Positions 34,772 through 43,144 of a stretch of DNA of 43,144 nucleotides are shown in pieces. The notes under the pieces are model-generated. The model was not told the DNA's origin. It made no database searches and saw only the letters and a list, made by a program, of their open reading frames with translations. Each line of letters starts with the position of its first letter. Positions within the stretch are counted from its first letter, which is position 1. Position numbers and translations under genes: made by a program. This stretch comes from Bacteroidota bacterium (GTDB taxonomy: Bacteria; Bacteroidota; Bacteroidia; Chitinophagales; Saprospiraceae), in assembly GCA_024743405.1 (NCBI GenBank), contig JANSWP010000061.1, positions 1 to 43,144 of the forward strand, written 5' to 3'.

Positions 34772-36550
34772 ATGGCTCAATTTTTTAAGTTTCTTTTTGC
34801 CTCTTGCCTTGGCGTCATGTTAGCTTCCGTTGTTTTAATGCTATTAGGATTTGCTTTCATCGGTGGGCTTATTTCCAGCCAAGCTGAATCAACTGTCTCA
34901 CTCAAGCCTAATTCTGTTCTAAAAATAAAATTTGACAAACCAATTCCTGAGCAAACCAATAACCTGGAAATGAACCCCTTTGATTTAGAAAATCAAAAGA
35001 TTTTAGGGTTAAATGCAATTGTGGAGACCATCGAAAATGCTGCTGGAGATGATAATATAAAAGGTATTTATCTTGACTTAGAATCTATTGCGGGAGGTGG
35101 ACTTTCTACAACTGGAGTTATTCGTGATGCACTTTTAGCATTTAAAGAAAGTGGAAAGTTTATCGTTGCGAATTCAAAATATTATTCTCAAGGTACCTAT
35201 TATTTAGCTTCCGCTGCTGATAAAGTATTCTTGAACCCTGCTGGTAGCATTGATTTACATGGTTTTTCTGCTACAGTTCCTTTTTATAAAACTATGCTTG
35301 AAAATATAGGTGTAGAAATGCAAGTTTTTTACGCAGGACAATATAAAAGTGCAACGGAGCCTTTTCGTCGATACTCCATGAGTGAACAGAGTAAAAAACA
35401 AACCCGCGAATTTTTGCAACCAGCTTTCGAAGATTTCTTGAATGAAATTGGATCCTCAAGAAATAAGACCTATGAAGAGTTGTGGGATATGGCAAATGAG
35501 TTGAAAATAAAAACTTCCGAGGACGCATTAAATTACGGATTAGTAGACGAGTTAGGATATTATGATCATGTAGTCAAGGAAATGAAAGATAAGATCGGCT
35601 TGGAGGCTGAAGATGATTTATTTTATATTGGATTAACAGATTATGCATTGACGGTAAAACCTAAGACTGATTTTTCAATTAAAAATAAAATTGCAGTCAT
35701 TTATGGGGAAGGTGCCATTATCACTGGAAAAGGCGAACCAGGGAATATAGGAGATGAAAAATATACTAAGTTTATTCGTAAGGCCAGAAAGGATAAAAAA
35801 GTCAAAGCGATTGTGTTTAGAGTCAATTCTCCTGGAGGTAGCCCGATAGCATCGGAAAATATATTGAGAGAAATAGAACTAGCTAAGGAGGCGGGAAAAC
35901 CTGTCGTTGTTTCAATGGGTGATTATGCTGCTTCGGGAGGGTATTATGTGGCTTGTGAAGCAGATCATATTTTTGCTGAAGAGAACACCTTGACGGGCTC
36001 TATAGGTGTATTTATGATGTTGCCCAATGCTCAAAAGTTGATGAAAGAAAAAATCGGGATGACCTTTGATACCGTCAAAACAACACAATATTCAAATGGT
36101 CTTGGCATTTATTATGATCTTGCTCCAGCTGAAGTAGCTTTCTTAAATGCGACCACTCAAAATTATTATAAACTATTTAAGCAAAGGGTTGCGGAAGGTA
36201 GAAATTTGACACCCGAAGCAGTAGAGAAAATCGCTCAAGGTCGTGTATGGACTGGAGAAGCTGCTACAAAAATAGGTTTAGTAGATGGAGTCGGTGGAAT
36301 TGATGAAGCCCTTGCCAAGGCGGCTGATTTAGCTGGTTTGGATGAATATCGGACAGTTGAATACCCAGAGGTGAAGGAGCCCATTGAGATGTTAATGGAG
36401 GAATTGACTGGAAGCATGCCAGGAACCGTGAAAGCAAAAATTTTGGAAGCTGAATTAGGTGATTATTATTCAGATTATAAGGAAATAAAAGAAATGATGA
36501 ATATGAAAGGGGTTCAAGCAAGATGCCCTATCAAAATTGAATTTCAATAG
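34772..36550 (+). CDS. sppA: Signal peptide peptidase SppA, 67K type
   Basis: 592 residues, the long two-domain form. One N-terminal membrane segment (FLFASCLGVMLASVVLMLLG) anchors it with the protease outside the cytoplasm. The catalytic dyad of this class is seen as Lys151 in SAADKVFLNP of the first domain and Ser388 in GDYAASGGYYVA of the second; RVNSPGGSPIASENI and TLTGSIGVFMMLP are also conserved. It degrades signal peptides left in the membrane and some membrane proteins. It stands alone between the two giant SprB-repeat genes; all three may simply be neighbours. A terminator follows directly. Confidence 0.97.
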   Translation: MAQFFKFLFASCLGVMLASVVLMLLGFAFIGGLISSQAESTVSLKPNSVLKIKFDKPIPEQTNNLEMNPFDLENQKILGLNAIVETIENAAGDDNIKGIYLDLESIAGGGLSTTGVIRDALLAFKESGKFIVANSKYYSQGTYYLASAADKVFLNPAGSIDLHGFSATVPFYKTMLENIGVEMQVFYAGQYKSATEPFRRYSMSEQSKKQTREFLQPAFEDFLNEIGSSRNKTYEELWDMANELKIKTSEDALNYGLVDELGYYDHVVKEMKDKIGLEAEDDLFYIGLTDYALTVKPKTDFSIKNKIAVIYGEGAIITGKGEPGNIGDEKYTKFIRKARKDKKVKAIVFRVNSPGGSPIASENILREIELAKEAGKPVVVSMGDYAASGGYYVACEADHIFAEENTLTGSIGVFMMLPNAQKLMKEKIGMTFDTVKTTQYSNGLGIYYDLAPAEVAFLNATTQNYYKLFKQRVAEGRNLTPEAVEKIAQGRVWTGEAATKIGLVDGVGGIDEALAKAADLAGLDEYRTVEYPEVKEPIEMLMEELTGSMPGTVKAKILEAELGDYYSDYKEIKEMMNMKGVQARCPIKIEFQ

Positions 36551-36571
36551 GATTCCATAAATTGGATTTCT

Positions 36572-36616
36572 AAAAAATGGCTATCTGAGTTAATTCTTGG
36601 ATAGCCATTTTTTTTT
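36572..36616 (+). terminator. Intrinsic terminator of sppA
   Basis: 14-bp perfect stem (36572-36585 with 36600-36613; core ATGGCTATC/GATAGCCAT), loop of 14 nt, followed by a T-run that reaches 36616. Confidence 0.92.
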
Positions 36617-36755
36617 GAATCAATGCAAAATCTCCAATTCTGAAAAAGGTTTCATTTGATGTCTTGCCATGTTAGTGCAAGATTTAATGTGGGAGGTACT
36701 AGGTTTTCATGGCTTGTGCCAGAAAAACCCTTTACTAAAGCAAAGGGAAAATCAA

Positions 36756-36805
36756 ACAGGCGAATGAGGTGAAAATTGCATGCAATTTTCACCTCATTTG
36801 CCTGT
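36756..36805. repeat. 50-bp near-perfect loopless palindrome
   Basis: The arms 36756-36780 and 36781-36805 are inverse complements with one mismatch and no spacer, centred on TGCATGCA. It lies 200 bp past sppA, beyond its terminator, and is not followed by a clear T-run on the minus strand. It could form a cruciform or bind a dimeric protein, or be the remnant of a mobile palindromic unit. No function is known to me. Confidence 0.7.
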
Positions 36806-37123
36806 AAAAAGATTTTTTGCGGCGAAAGCAGCAATCTGAAATGGGAAAATTATCGATAACATGTTGGTTTTGAGTTTTGCTAAGAGCTTAAATGATTCAA
36901 TTTATGGAATCTGACTAAATATACTCTCCTTACCTTTATCACAGAAAGACAGATATTATTAAACATTTCCATATCTAAAAACCTGTCTTTAGTTAAATGG
37001 GCACCTGGCTCCCATATCTGTAAGTTAATAACAAGTTGATAATCCTCTTTTGATAATTTTGGTTTCGGAATGAAATTCTGTTAAGTTACGATCTACATAA
37101 AAGAGCAGAAAAAACTAGGGCAT

Positions 37124-37131
37124 TAAGTTTG
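37124..37131 (+). promoter_or_regulatory. Candidate -7 promoter element of the small exported protein gene
   Basis: TAAGTTTG matches TAnnTTTG, 85 bp before the ATG at 37217. No -33 element is recognisable. Confidence 0.25.
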
Positions 37132-37216
37132 GTGAATAATATTTTGTAATCGATTGAAAAACAAACAATTGATTTTTTTAAAAACTATTAAACAATTAAC
37201 TATTTCAACATATCAC

Positions 37217-37630
37217 ATGAAAAATTTATTCCTTTTTACTTTTCTATTCATTTCATTTATTACATTTGCTCAAAGAGACACATCCACACCAAGCCTACCC
37301 AATATAGACGAACGTCTTTTTCAAGTGTTTGAAACTACCTATTTGAAAAGACTTCAAACTGAGAACCCTTTCTTGATTCATCGTTGGAATTTCTATCTGG
37401 ATAATTCCTGGTATATAACTGAACTTCCTCGTGAAAAAGAAGCAGATTATCCAGAAGTAGAAGTTGATGATTTAAAAAATATCAACATCTTGTTACTTGA
37501 AAAGGAACAAAATTTGCGAAAGGAATGGGAGAAACAGTCAATTTACAAGATAAAAGGAACGAACAAAGCACTTGTTTACTATCCGGGTAAAATTTTTATA
37601 GATAAATTGAATAAAAAAATAAGGAGATAA
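37217..37630 (+). CDS. Small exported protein of unknown function
   Basis: 137 residues from the ATG at 37217, which opens a textbook signal peptide (MKNLFLFTFLFISFITFAQ); the in-frame TTG at 37154 would bury that signal behind 21 extra residues. The mature part is about 118 residues, charged, with DERLFQVFETTYLKRLQTEN and a central RWNFYLDNSWYITELPREKE, likely helical with some beta strands. No family recognised. It precedes the second giant SprB-repeat gene by about 150 bp on the same strand and could be expressed with it. Confidence 0.78.
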   Translation: MKNLFLFTFLFISFITFAQRDTSTPSLPNIDERLFQVFETTYLKRLQTENPFLIHRWNFYLDNSWYITELPREKEADYPEVEVDDLKNINILLLEKEQNLRKEWEKQSIYKIKGTNKALVYYPGKIFIDKLNKKIRR

Positions 37631-37778
37631 TTTCGGATAATTACATTTTTTTTCAGGCATCGAAATAATGATTCACAACCTCCTTATTATAATCACATAA
37701 GTTTTCTTTCAATTATTTAATTCAATGCCTAACTATCCCCATTTTACTAAAATAAACTACTATAAACTTACTGAGAAT

Positions 37779-40700
37779 ATGAAAATAAAAGCTACGCTTA
37801 TTCTACTTCTTAGCTTTTCCTTTACCCTCCTTTTTGGGCAGCCTTTTTTAATGAATGAGGCAAATAATAATTCTACAATTATTGCTTGTGATAATTTCTT
37901 GCTCGATAGTGGTAACGGCAACCAGCCATACGAACCCAACCAAAATATTACTATGACCATTTGTGCTGATGGTTCTACCGGAACACATGCACAATTAGTT
38001 TTCAGTGGAACTGATATTTCATTAGGTGATGAACTATGTTTTTTCGATGGTCCATTTGTTGGTGCCCCGTCATTAGGGTGTGCAAGTGATTTTAATGCTG
38101 GTTCAGCGTTCATTATTCAAGCTACCGCCGCCAATTTATCGGGTTGTATAACGTTGGTTTTTTCTTCTGATGCTTCTTTAGAGGGACAAGGTTGGAGTGC
38201 GGATATTAATTGTGTACCTTCTTGCCAGTTGATTGAATCGGTCTTAGTTAGTTCAGATCCAGCCTCAGATCCAATTGTGGATGGATATATAGATATTTGT
38301 CCAGGTGACGAAATTCAGTTTTCGGGTACAGCTAATTACCCACAAAATGGATTGGTTTATCAGCAATCAAATAATATCTCTCAATTTCGTTGGGATTTTG
38401 GTGATGGAACCAGTGCAACGGGACCAAATGTGGCACATATTTATGAGGAGCCTGGCGGATATATAGTTCAATTGACTATAACTGACCAATTAGGTTGTCG
38501 TAATACCAATTTTTTAAGTCAAAGAGTTCGTGTGGCTACTAGTCCACAATTTAATCTGGGAGGGGATTTACCAATCCAAATTTGTGTAAATGATACGATT
38601 CATCTTAATTCGATGGTCAATTTGGTGGATGATGAATTTGTGGTTTCCACCATTCCTACAGAAGGCAGTTTTCAGGCGGGAGCTACACGGTCGGATTCTT
38701 TAGCACTACCTGATGGAGATGGTGTTTCTTATGAAACCACGGTTGCTTTTACAGATTTTGCTCCAGGACAAAGTTTAGAGGATTTTAATGATTTGGAGGC
38801 TATCTGTGTTAATATGGAGCATTCATGGATGCGCGATTTAGAGATTCGATTGACTTGCCCTAATGGACAATCGGTCATGTTACACAATCATCCTGGGCAA
38901 GATGGAGGAGAGGTTTGGTTAGGTACCCCAATAGATAACGACGGATTTAATCCGACTCCTGGGACAGGAGGTAATTATTGCTGGACGCCTAATGCCACAA
39001 ATGGGACATGGATAGATTGGGCCAATGACAATGAAAATCCATGGAATTTTGATCCCCTTTTAATGCCTGAAGGAGATTATAATTCTTATGAGCCTTTGAG
39101 TAATCTGGAAGGATGTCCTTTAAACGGGGAGTGGACTATTACCGTAACCGATCTTTGGGCAATTGATAATGGATTTATTTTTTCATGGGGACTGAACTTT
39201 GATAATGATTTATACCCGGACTTAGAGAAATTCACTCCTACTTTAGTGGATTGGAATTGGGTGATAGCGCCCTATGCTTACTTTCAGACAGCGGATTCGA
39301 TTTCTTCTTCACCTCCAAATGCAGGTTTAATGAGTTATGAATTCATGGTTACTGACGAATTTGGATGTCCTCATGATACCATGGTGAATTTGACAGTTTT
39401 ACCGCTTACTCATCCTGATTGTTACAATTGTGAAGATATTATAGCCCCAGCACCTGATACAATGGTTTGTGTTGGAGAACCTGTTGATTTGGAAGTTTTA
39501 ACAATGTTCGAGGAGGAGTCTATTGTTCAATTTGAATCTTACTCTAATATTCAATTTAATGCGGAATCGAATCCGCCAGCCAATGCGCTTTCGGCGGGGA
39601 TAAATGTCAATTCTATTTATCCAAATACCATCCAAAACCCATTTGATGATATCGAATCGGTATGCCTGGACATTACGACTGAAACTTCCGGTAATTTGAG
39701 AATATATCTTTATTCACCAAATGGATATGTAATGACCTTGTCCACAGGTAATGGTGGTCAAAATAACGATTATACACAAACCTGTTTTACTTCAGATGCC
39801 TCCAATTCAATCACACTAGGTACTGCTCCTTTCACAGGAAATTGGCAACCAGAGTCTAGTTGGAATCAGATGAATGGTGCCACTATGAATGGAGAATGGC
39901 GACTTGAAGTTTCAGACGTTTCTAATACTACGACTCAAAATACTTTGAATTGGTGGTCAATCACCTTCAAGAGTCAAAACGAAATCACTTATGATTGGTC
40001 TCCGTCTGCTGACCTTTCTTGTACAAATTGTCCCAACCCAACGATTAATCCTACTCAATCGACAAGTTTATTTGTACAGGTAGCTGATGTAAATAATTGT
40101 GTTGATGAGGAGGTCATGCAAATTGATGTTTTTCAAGGATATGCTGCGCCACAAATTAGTTTTGATTTGATTAATGGCGGTATCATTGAGTTCAATTGGG
40201 ACGAAGTCGGCTTAGGTTTAACTTACGAAGTGAATGTAGATAATATGGGATGGATAACCCCAAATAATGGATTAACATCTCATATCGTAAGTGGGCTATT
40301 GAGTGGTGATGAAGTTCATTTTGAAGTTCGGGTGGCTATTACTAATGTAGCGTGTAATGCCGAAATTGATGAGGAGTTTGTCACTTTTATGATGTGTGAT
40401 CAATTTGATGCTTTTATCAATATCCTACCGCCTTATTTTGTCCCATGTCCAGGAGTTTGCGAGGCAGCTGTTCCTGTATCTGCTCAAAATGGGGTTGCTC
40501 CTTTTACATATACAGCCTCTGATGATTCAGGGAATTTCTTTACACAGAATAATGGAAATTTCACTGGGCTTTGTCCAGGTCAATATACAATTGTTGTTGA
40601 AGATGCTACAGGGTGTGTCGATAGTGTAGAATTCGAAGTCATAGAACCAAGTCCAATCATTTTAAATGTATTCGAATCGCAGCCTGTTAGTTGTTTTGGA

Positions 40701-42896
40701 GGTGGTGATGGTCAAGCGACTGTCCAGGCTTCTGGAGGTACAGTGTCAGGAGGCTATGGATATATGTGGAGTGATCCGATAAGCCAGATTACGCAGACTT
40801 CGGTGGGGTTAATGGCACAAGGATATACGGTTACCGTCACCGATGATAATAATTGTAGCGTCGAATCGGATGTCATAATAAGTGAACCAATGGAATTGAC
40901 CGCATCTGCAAGTGGTTCCAATATTTTATGTTTTGGTGATGCTACAGGTAGTGGATTCGTAACAGCTATGGGAGGTAATGTAGGGACTACTTATGACTGG
41001 GGCGGTGTTGGAAATAATCCAACTGCTTCCTTCAATAATGGTTTGCCTGCTGATGATTACGTAATTACGGTTACGGATTCTAAAGGTTGTTCTACTACCA
41101 CAAATTTGACTCTGACTCAGCCTATGTCGGCGCTCAGCCTAACAGTTCAACAAACGCTTGCTGGATGCGACGGGGAGGCAAATAGTGAAGCCACTGTTAT
41201 GGGAACTGGAGGGACAATGGGTTATTCTTACAATTGGTCTAATGGTTCCAATTCAGATATTGCAACAGATTTGGCAAACCAAAATTATTTGGTCACCGTC
41301 ACAGACGGTAATGGTTGTACCGTGGTCGGAGATGTTGATATTGATGATTTAGAGCCATACGAATTAAATATTCAATTTACAGAACCTAGTTGCAATGGCT
41401 CAATGGATGGACAAATGTCTGTTTTAGTCATTTCTGGAGGAGCTGGGACTGATCCTGACTGTACCGGTTGTGCATTTGAATGGAGCAATTCAGGCAATAC
41501 TCAACTCATAAATGGGCTTGAAGGGGGACAAGATTATGCAGTAACTATTACTGATCAGCAGGGCTGTACAGGGACAGTTTCTCGATTTTTACCAGAGCCT
41601 GACCTTATTACCTTTGATTTAAGTCCAGAAGACGCCTCTTGTTTTGGTTCTATGGATGGCTCAATAGGCGTCAACAATATAGTCAATGCTGCGGGTGATG
41701 TAACCTATCAATGGGATGCTAATGCTCAAAATCAAACAACGGCTACTGCAAGCAATCTACAAGCAGGTATCTATTCCGTTGTCATAACTGATGAGAATTT
41801 GTGTACCTCAACCGAAAGTATTGAAATTGGTCAGCCAGATGAAATTTTAGTTGCCTTTACAGTTATTGATAATGGATGTAATGGAGATTCCGAAGGAGCG
41901 GTAGATGCTTCCGCTAGTGGTGGAAATCCAGGATTTAGTTATACATGGTCTACTGGTGCAAATACTTCAAAAGTTGATGGGTTAGCTTCGGGAGATTACC
42001 TGGTAACGGTCACGGATGCCATTGGTTGTTCCACGGTAGAGACTGTTTTCGTAGGAGAACCAGCTCCTATAAATGCTGAAATAATAAGTACTGATGTTAC
42101 TTGTTTTGGGGACCGTGATGGTATGTTGTCGATTACTCCACAAGGAGGGACACCGCCATTTTTGTATAGTTCAGATGGTGAAAGCTATTTTGGTTCAAGT
42201 ACTTTAATTGGATTAGAAGCAGGTAATTATTCTGTATTCATTCAAGATGGAAATGGCTGTGTTTCACAACAAGAGGCTACAGTTAATAGCCCCGATGAAT
42301 TTATAATTGCAGCAAGTTATAAAGGGGAGGAAGTAACCGAAATTGAATTGAGCTTAGGAGATAGTGCTAGAGTTTGGATTGTTAATCAAGGCTCTGATAA
42401 ATTCTTTGGTAACTCCGATGCTATTATTTGGGATCCAGCCTATATGGGGACTGTCCGTTGTAGTGATGGAAGTTATTTGGATAGTGTTTTGATTGGGTGC
42501 AATTCCATATATATAAAACCTAATGATCCACTTTTTATTAATGTAATAGCCTATGACGACAATGGATGTGAGGCTGAAATGATGCTTAATATTAAAGTGA
42601 ATAAAGATCGAAGGGTTTTAGTACCTACAGGATTTACACCTAATAATGACGGTGCCAATGATCGATTATTGGTACATGGAAAAAGTGGTACGCAAGTTAC
42701 TACCTTCCGAGTTTTTGACCGGTGGGGCGAGTTGGTTTATGAAGGGCTTGATTTTATGGTGAATGATAATATTGGATGGGATGGGACATTTAAAAATGAA
42801 GAAATGCCTGCTGGAGTGTATATTTGGCACTTAAATGTAGAATTTGTAGATGGACGAAAAGAAATGATGACAGGACAAACAACACTAATTCGATAA
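37779..42896 (+). CDS. Giant T9SS-exported SprB-repeat protein with type B sorting domain (2)
   Basis: About 1,705 residues from the ATG at 37779 (signal MKIKATLILLLSFSFTLLFGQ); the ATG at 37725 adds 18 polar residues and is less likely. Order: CUB-like domain (about 37-145; CDNFLLDSG, LCFFDGP), PKD domain (173-254; FRWDFGDGTSATGP), two P-like domains (323-476 and 608-731; MNGEWRLEVSDVS), a WSPSADLSCTNCPNP segment, a fibronectin-like domain, eight SprB repeats (about 874-1508) and a type B T9SS signal (1613-1705; LVPTGFTPNNDGANDRLLVH, FDRWGELVY, TLIR). From the P-domain on it matches the architecture of the minus-strand giant beyond sppA, so the two are paralogues that differ in N-terminal modules and repeat number. 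A surface adhesin role is inferred. Confidence 0.93.
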   Translation: MKIKATLILLLSFSFTLLFGQPFLMNEANNNSTIIACDNFLLDSGNGNQPYEPNQNITMTICADGSTGTHAQLVFSGTDISLGDELCFFDGPFVGAPSLGCASDFNAGSAFIIQATAANLSGCITLVFSSDASLEGQGWSADINCVPSCQLIESVLVSSDPASDPIVDGYIDICPGDEIQFSGTANYPQNGLVYQQSNNISQFRWDFGDGTSATGPNVAHIYEEPGGYIVQLTITDQLGCRNTNFLSQRVRVATSPQFNLGGDLPIQICVNDTIHLNSMVNLVDDEFVVSTIPTEGSFQAGATRSDSLALPDGDGVSYETTVAFTDFAPGQSLEDFNDLEAICVNMEHSWMRDLEIRLTCPNGQSVMLHNHPGQDGGEVWLGTPIDNDGFNPTPGTGGNYCWTPNATNGTWIDWANDNENPWNFDPLLMPEGDYNSYEPLSNLEGCPLNGEWTITVTDLWAIDNGFIFSWGLNFDNDLYPDLEKFTPTLVDWNWVIAPYAYFQTADSISSSPPNAGLMSYEFMVTDEFGCPHDTMVNLTVLPLTHPDCYNCEDIIAPAPDTMVCVGEPVDLEVLTMFEEESIVQFESYSNIQFNAESNPPANALSAGINVNSIYPNTIQNPFDDIESVCLDITTETSGNLRIYLYSPNGYVMTLSTGNGGQNNDYTQTCFTSDASNSITLGTAPFTGNWQPESSWNQMNGATMNGEWRLEVSDVSNTTTQNTLNWWSITFKSQNEITYDWSPSADLSCTNCPNPTINPTQSTSLFVQVADVNNCVDEEVMQIDVFQGYAAPQISFDLINGGIIEFNWDEVGLGLTYEVNVDNMGWITPNNGLTSHIVSGLLSGDEVHFEVRVAITNVACNAEIDEEFVTFMMCDQFDAFINILPPYFVPCPGVCEAAVPVSAQNGVAPFTYTASDDSGNFFTQNNGNFTGLCPGQYTIVVEDATGCVDSVEFEVIEPSPIILNVFESQPVSCFGGGDGQATVQASGGTVSGGYGYMWSDPISQITQTSVGLMAQGYTVTVTDDNNCSVESDVIISEPMELTASASGSNILCFGDATGSGFVTAMGGNVGTTYDWGGVGNNPTASFNNGLPADDYVITVTDSKGCSTTTNLTLTQPMSALSLTVQQTLAGCDGEANSEATVMGTGGTMGYSYNWSNGSNSDIATDLANQNYLVTVTDGNGCTVVGDVDIDDLEPYELNIQFTEPSCNGSMDGQMSVLVISGGAGTDPDCTGCAFEWSNSGNTQLINGLEGGQDYAVTITDQQGCTGTVSRFLPEPDLITFDLSPEDASCFGSMDGSIGVNNIVNAAGDVTYQWDANAQNQTTATASNLQAGIYSVVITDENLCTSTESIEIGQPDEILVAFTVIDNGCNGDSEGAVDASASGGNPGFSYTWSTGANTSKVDGLASGDYLVTVTDAIGCSTVETVFVGEPAPINAEIISTDVTCFGDRDGMLSITPQGGTPPFLYSSDGESYFGSSTLIGLEAGNYSVFIQDGNGCVSQQEATVNSPDEFIIAASYKGEEVTEIELSLGDSARVWIVNQGSDKFFGNSDAIIWDPAYMGTVRCSDGSYLDSVLIGCNSIYIKPNDPLFINVIAYDDNGCEAEMMLNIKVNKDRRVLVPTGFTPNNDGANDRLLVHGKSGTQVTTFRVFDRWGELVYEGLDFMVNDNIGWDGTFKNEEMPAGVYIWHLNVEFVDGRKEMMTGQTTLIR

Positions 42897-42910
42897 ATAA
42901 TTTCTAGAGT

Positions 42911-42950
42911 CTACATTCTTAATTTCGACTATACTTAATTAAGAATGTAG
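42911..42950 (+). terminator. Possible terminator of the second SprB-repeat gene
   Basis: CTACATTCTTAATT (42911-42924) pairs perfectly with AATTAAGAATGTAG (42937-42950), loop 12 nt, 14 bp after the stop codon. The stem is AT-rich and no T-run follows, so this is a weak candidate. Confidence 0.5.
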
Positions 42951-43144
42951 TACTAAAATAAGAGAGCAAAATTATCTGTAGCAAATTTTAGTTTCTTTTT
43001 TCCACTCATTGCGTTAAAAATCTAAGGTTATGACTGGGTTTTTTGCCTAGTGAGAGAAAAAATAATAAAAAAATTTATTCTAAGTAACGGCTAAAAAATA
43101 AGTCCGCCAATTTGAAATAGTAGATTTCGGATTTTTGCAAGGCA

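Larger units (their letters stand above)
36551..37216. other. Gene-free region with terminator and long palindrome
   Basis: 666 bp. It holds the sppA terminator (36572-36616), a small stem CCCTTT/AAAGGG (36728-36747), the 50-bp palindrome (36756-36805) and a -7-like TAAGTTTG at 37124-37131 for the next gene. No convincing ORF on either strand. Confidence 0.45.

Noticed and set aside
42897-43144. A further gene at the right edge
   Set aside because: No ORF of useful length starts or ends here; the stretch holds a weak hairpin and the short repeat described above.

Overview
The window comes from a low-GC, gliding-type member of the Bacteroidota. The Saprospiria (Lewinella / Haliscomenobacter / Saprospira-like bacteria) are my best guess; this is inference from gene content. 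The evidence is: three giant secreted proteins with type B C-terminal signals of the type IX secretion system (T9SS), a PorP/SprF porin, a T9SS type A protein, SprB repeats, Bacteroidota-style lipoproteins, and TTG-N19-TAnnTTTG promoter elements.

Layout. 1-3.2 kb: the 3' part of an alkaline phosphatase, a GNAT acetyltransferase, an SH3-domain lipoprotein and an unknown membrane-anchored protein. 3.2-12.9 kb: a likely operon made of a 2,000-residue adhesin with 14 Ig-like repeats, its PorP/SprF-type outer-membrane partner, and a beta-propeller/OmpA lattice protein of PorE type, closed by a strong bidirectional terminator. 13-14.3 kb: three small membrane proteins on the minus strand, two of them duplicated 2TM proteins. 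14.4-15.7 kb: queE, a decayed epimerase fragment with a one-base frameshift, and tRNA-Lys with a clear promoter and terminator. 15.9-20.6 kb: housekeeping genes: HAD hydrolase and ferrochelatase (minus strand), then surE, a small membrane protein and lpxB (plus strand). 20.7-25.5 kb: a lipoprotein, a glycerophosphodiesterase lipoprotein, a 153-bp MITE-like element and a CotH/lamin-tail secreted protein, all minus strand. 25.8-28.3 kb: a Tle1/DUF2235 lipase-like domain fused to a large polytopic membrane region. 28.6-42.9 kb: two giant SprB-repeat T9SS proteins, divergently placed on either side of sppA, with a small exported unknown protein before the second.

How the genes work together. The adhesin, the SprF-like protein and the OmpA/PorE-like protein fit one export and anchoring unit: a type B cargo, its dedicated outer-membrane partner and a peptidoglycan-binding component. 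The two SprB-like giants look like duplicated paralogues with different repeat numbers and different N-terminal modules, and have no local SprF partner. The rest is ordinary metabolism (heme, lipid A, queuosine) with several well-formed terminators.

I see no CRISPR array, phage, intact insertion sequence or recognisable defence island. The least explained items are the lipase-membrane fusion, a 50-bp loopless palindrome downstream of sppA, the MITE-like element, and a short imperfect repeat shared by the pseudogene boundary and the right end of the window.
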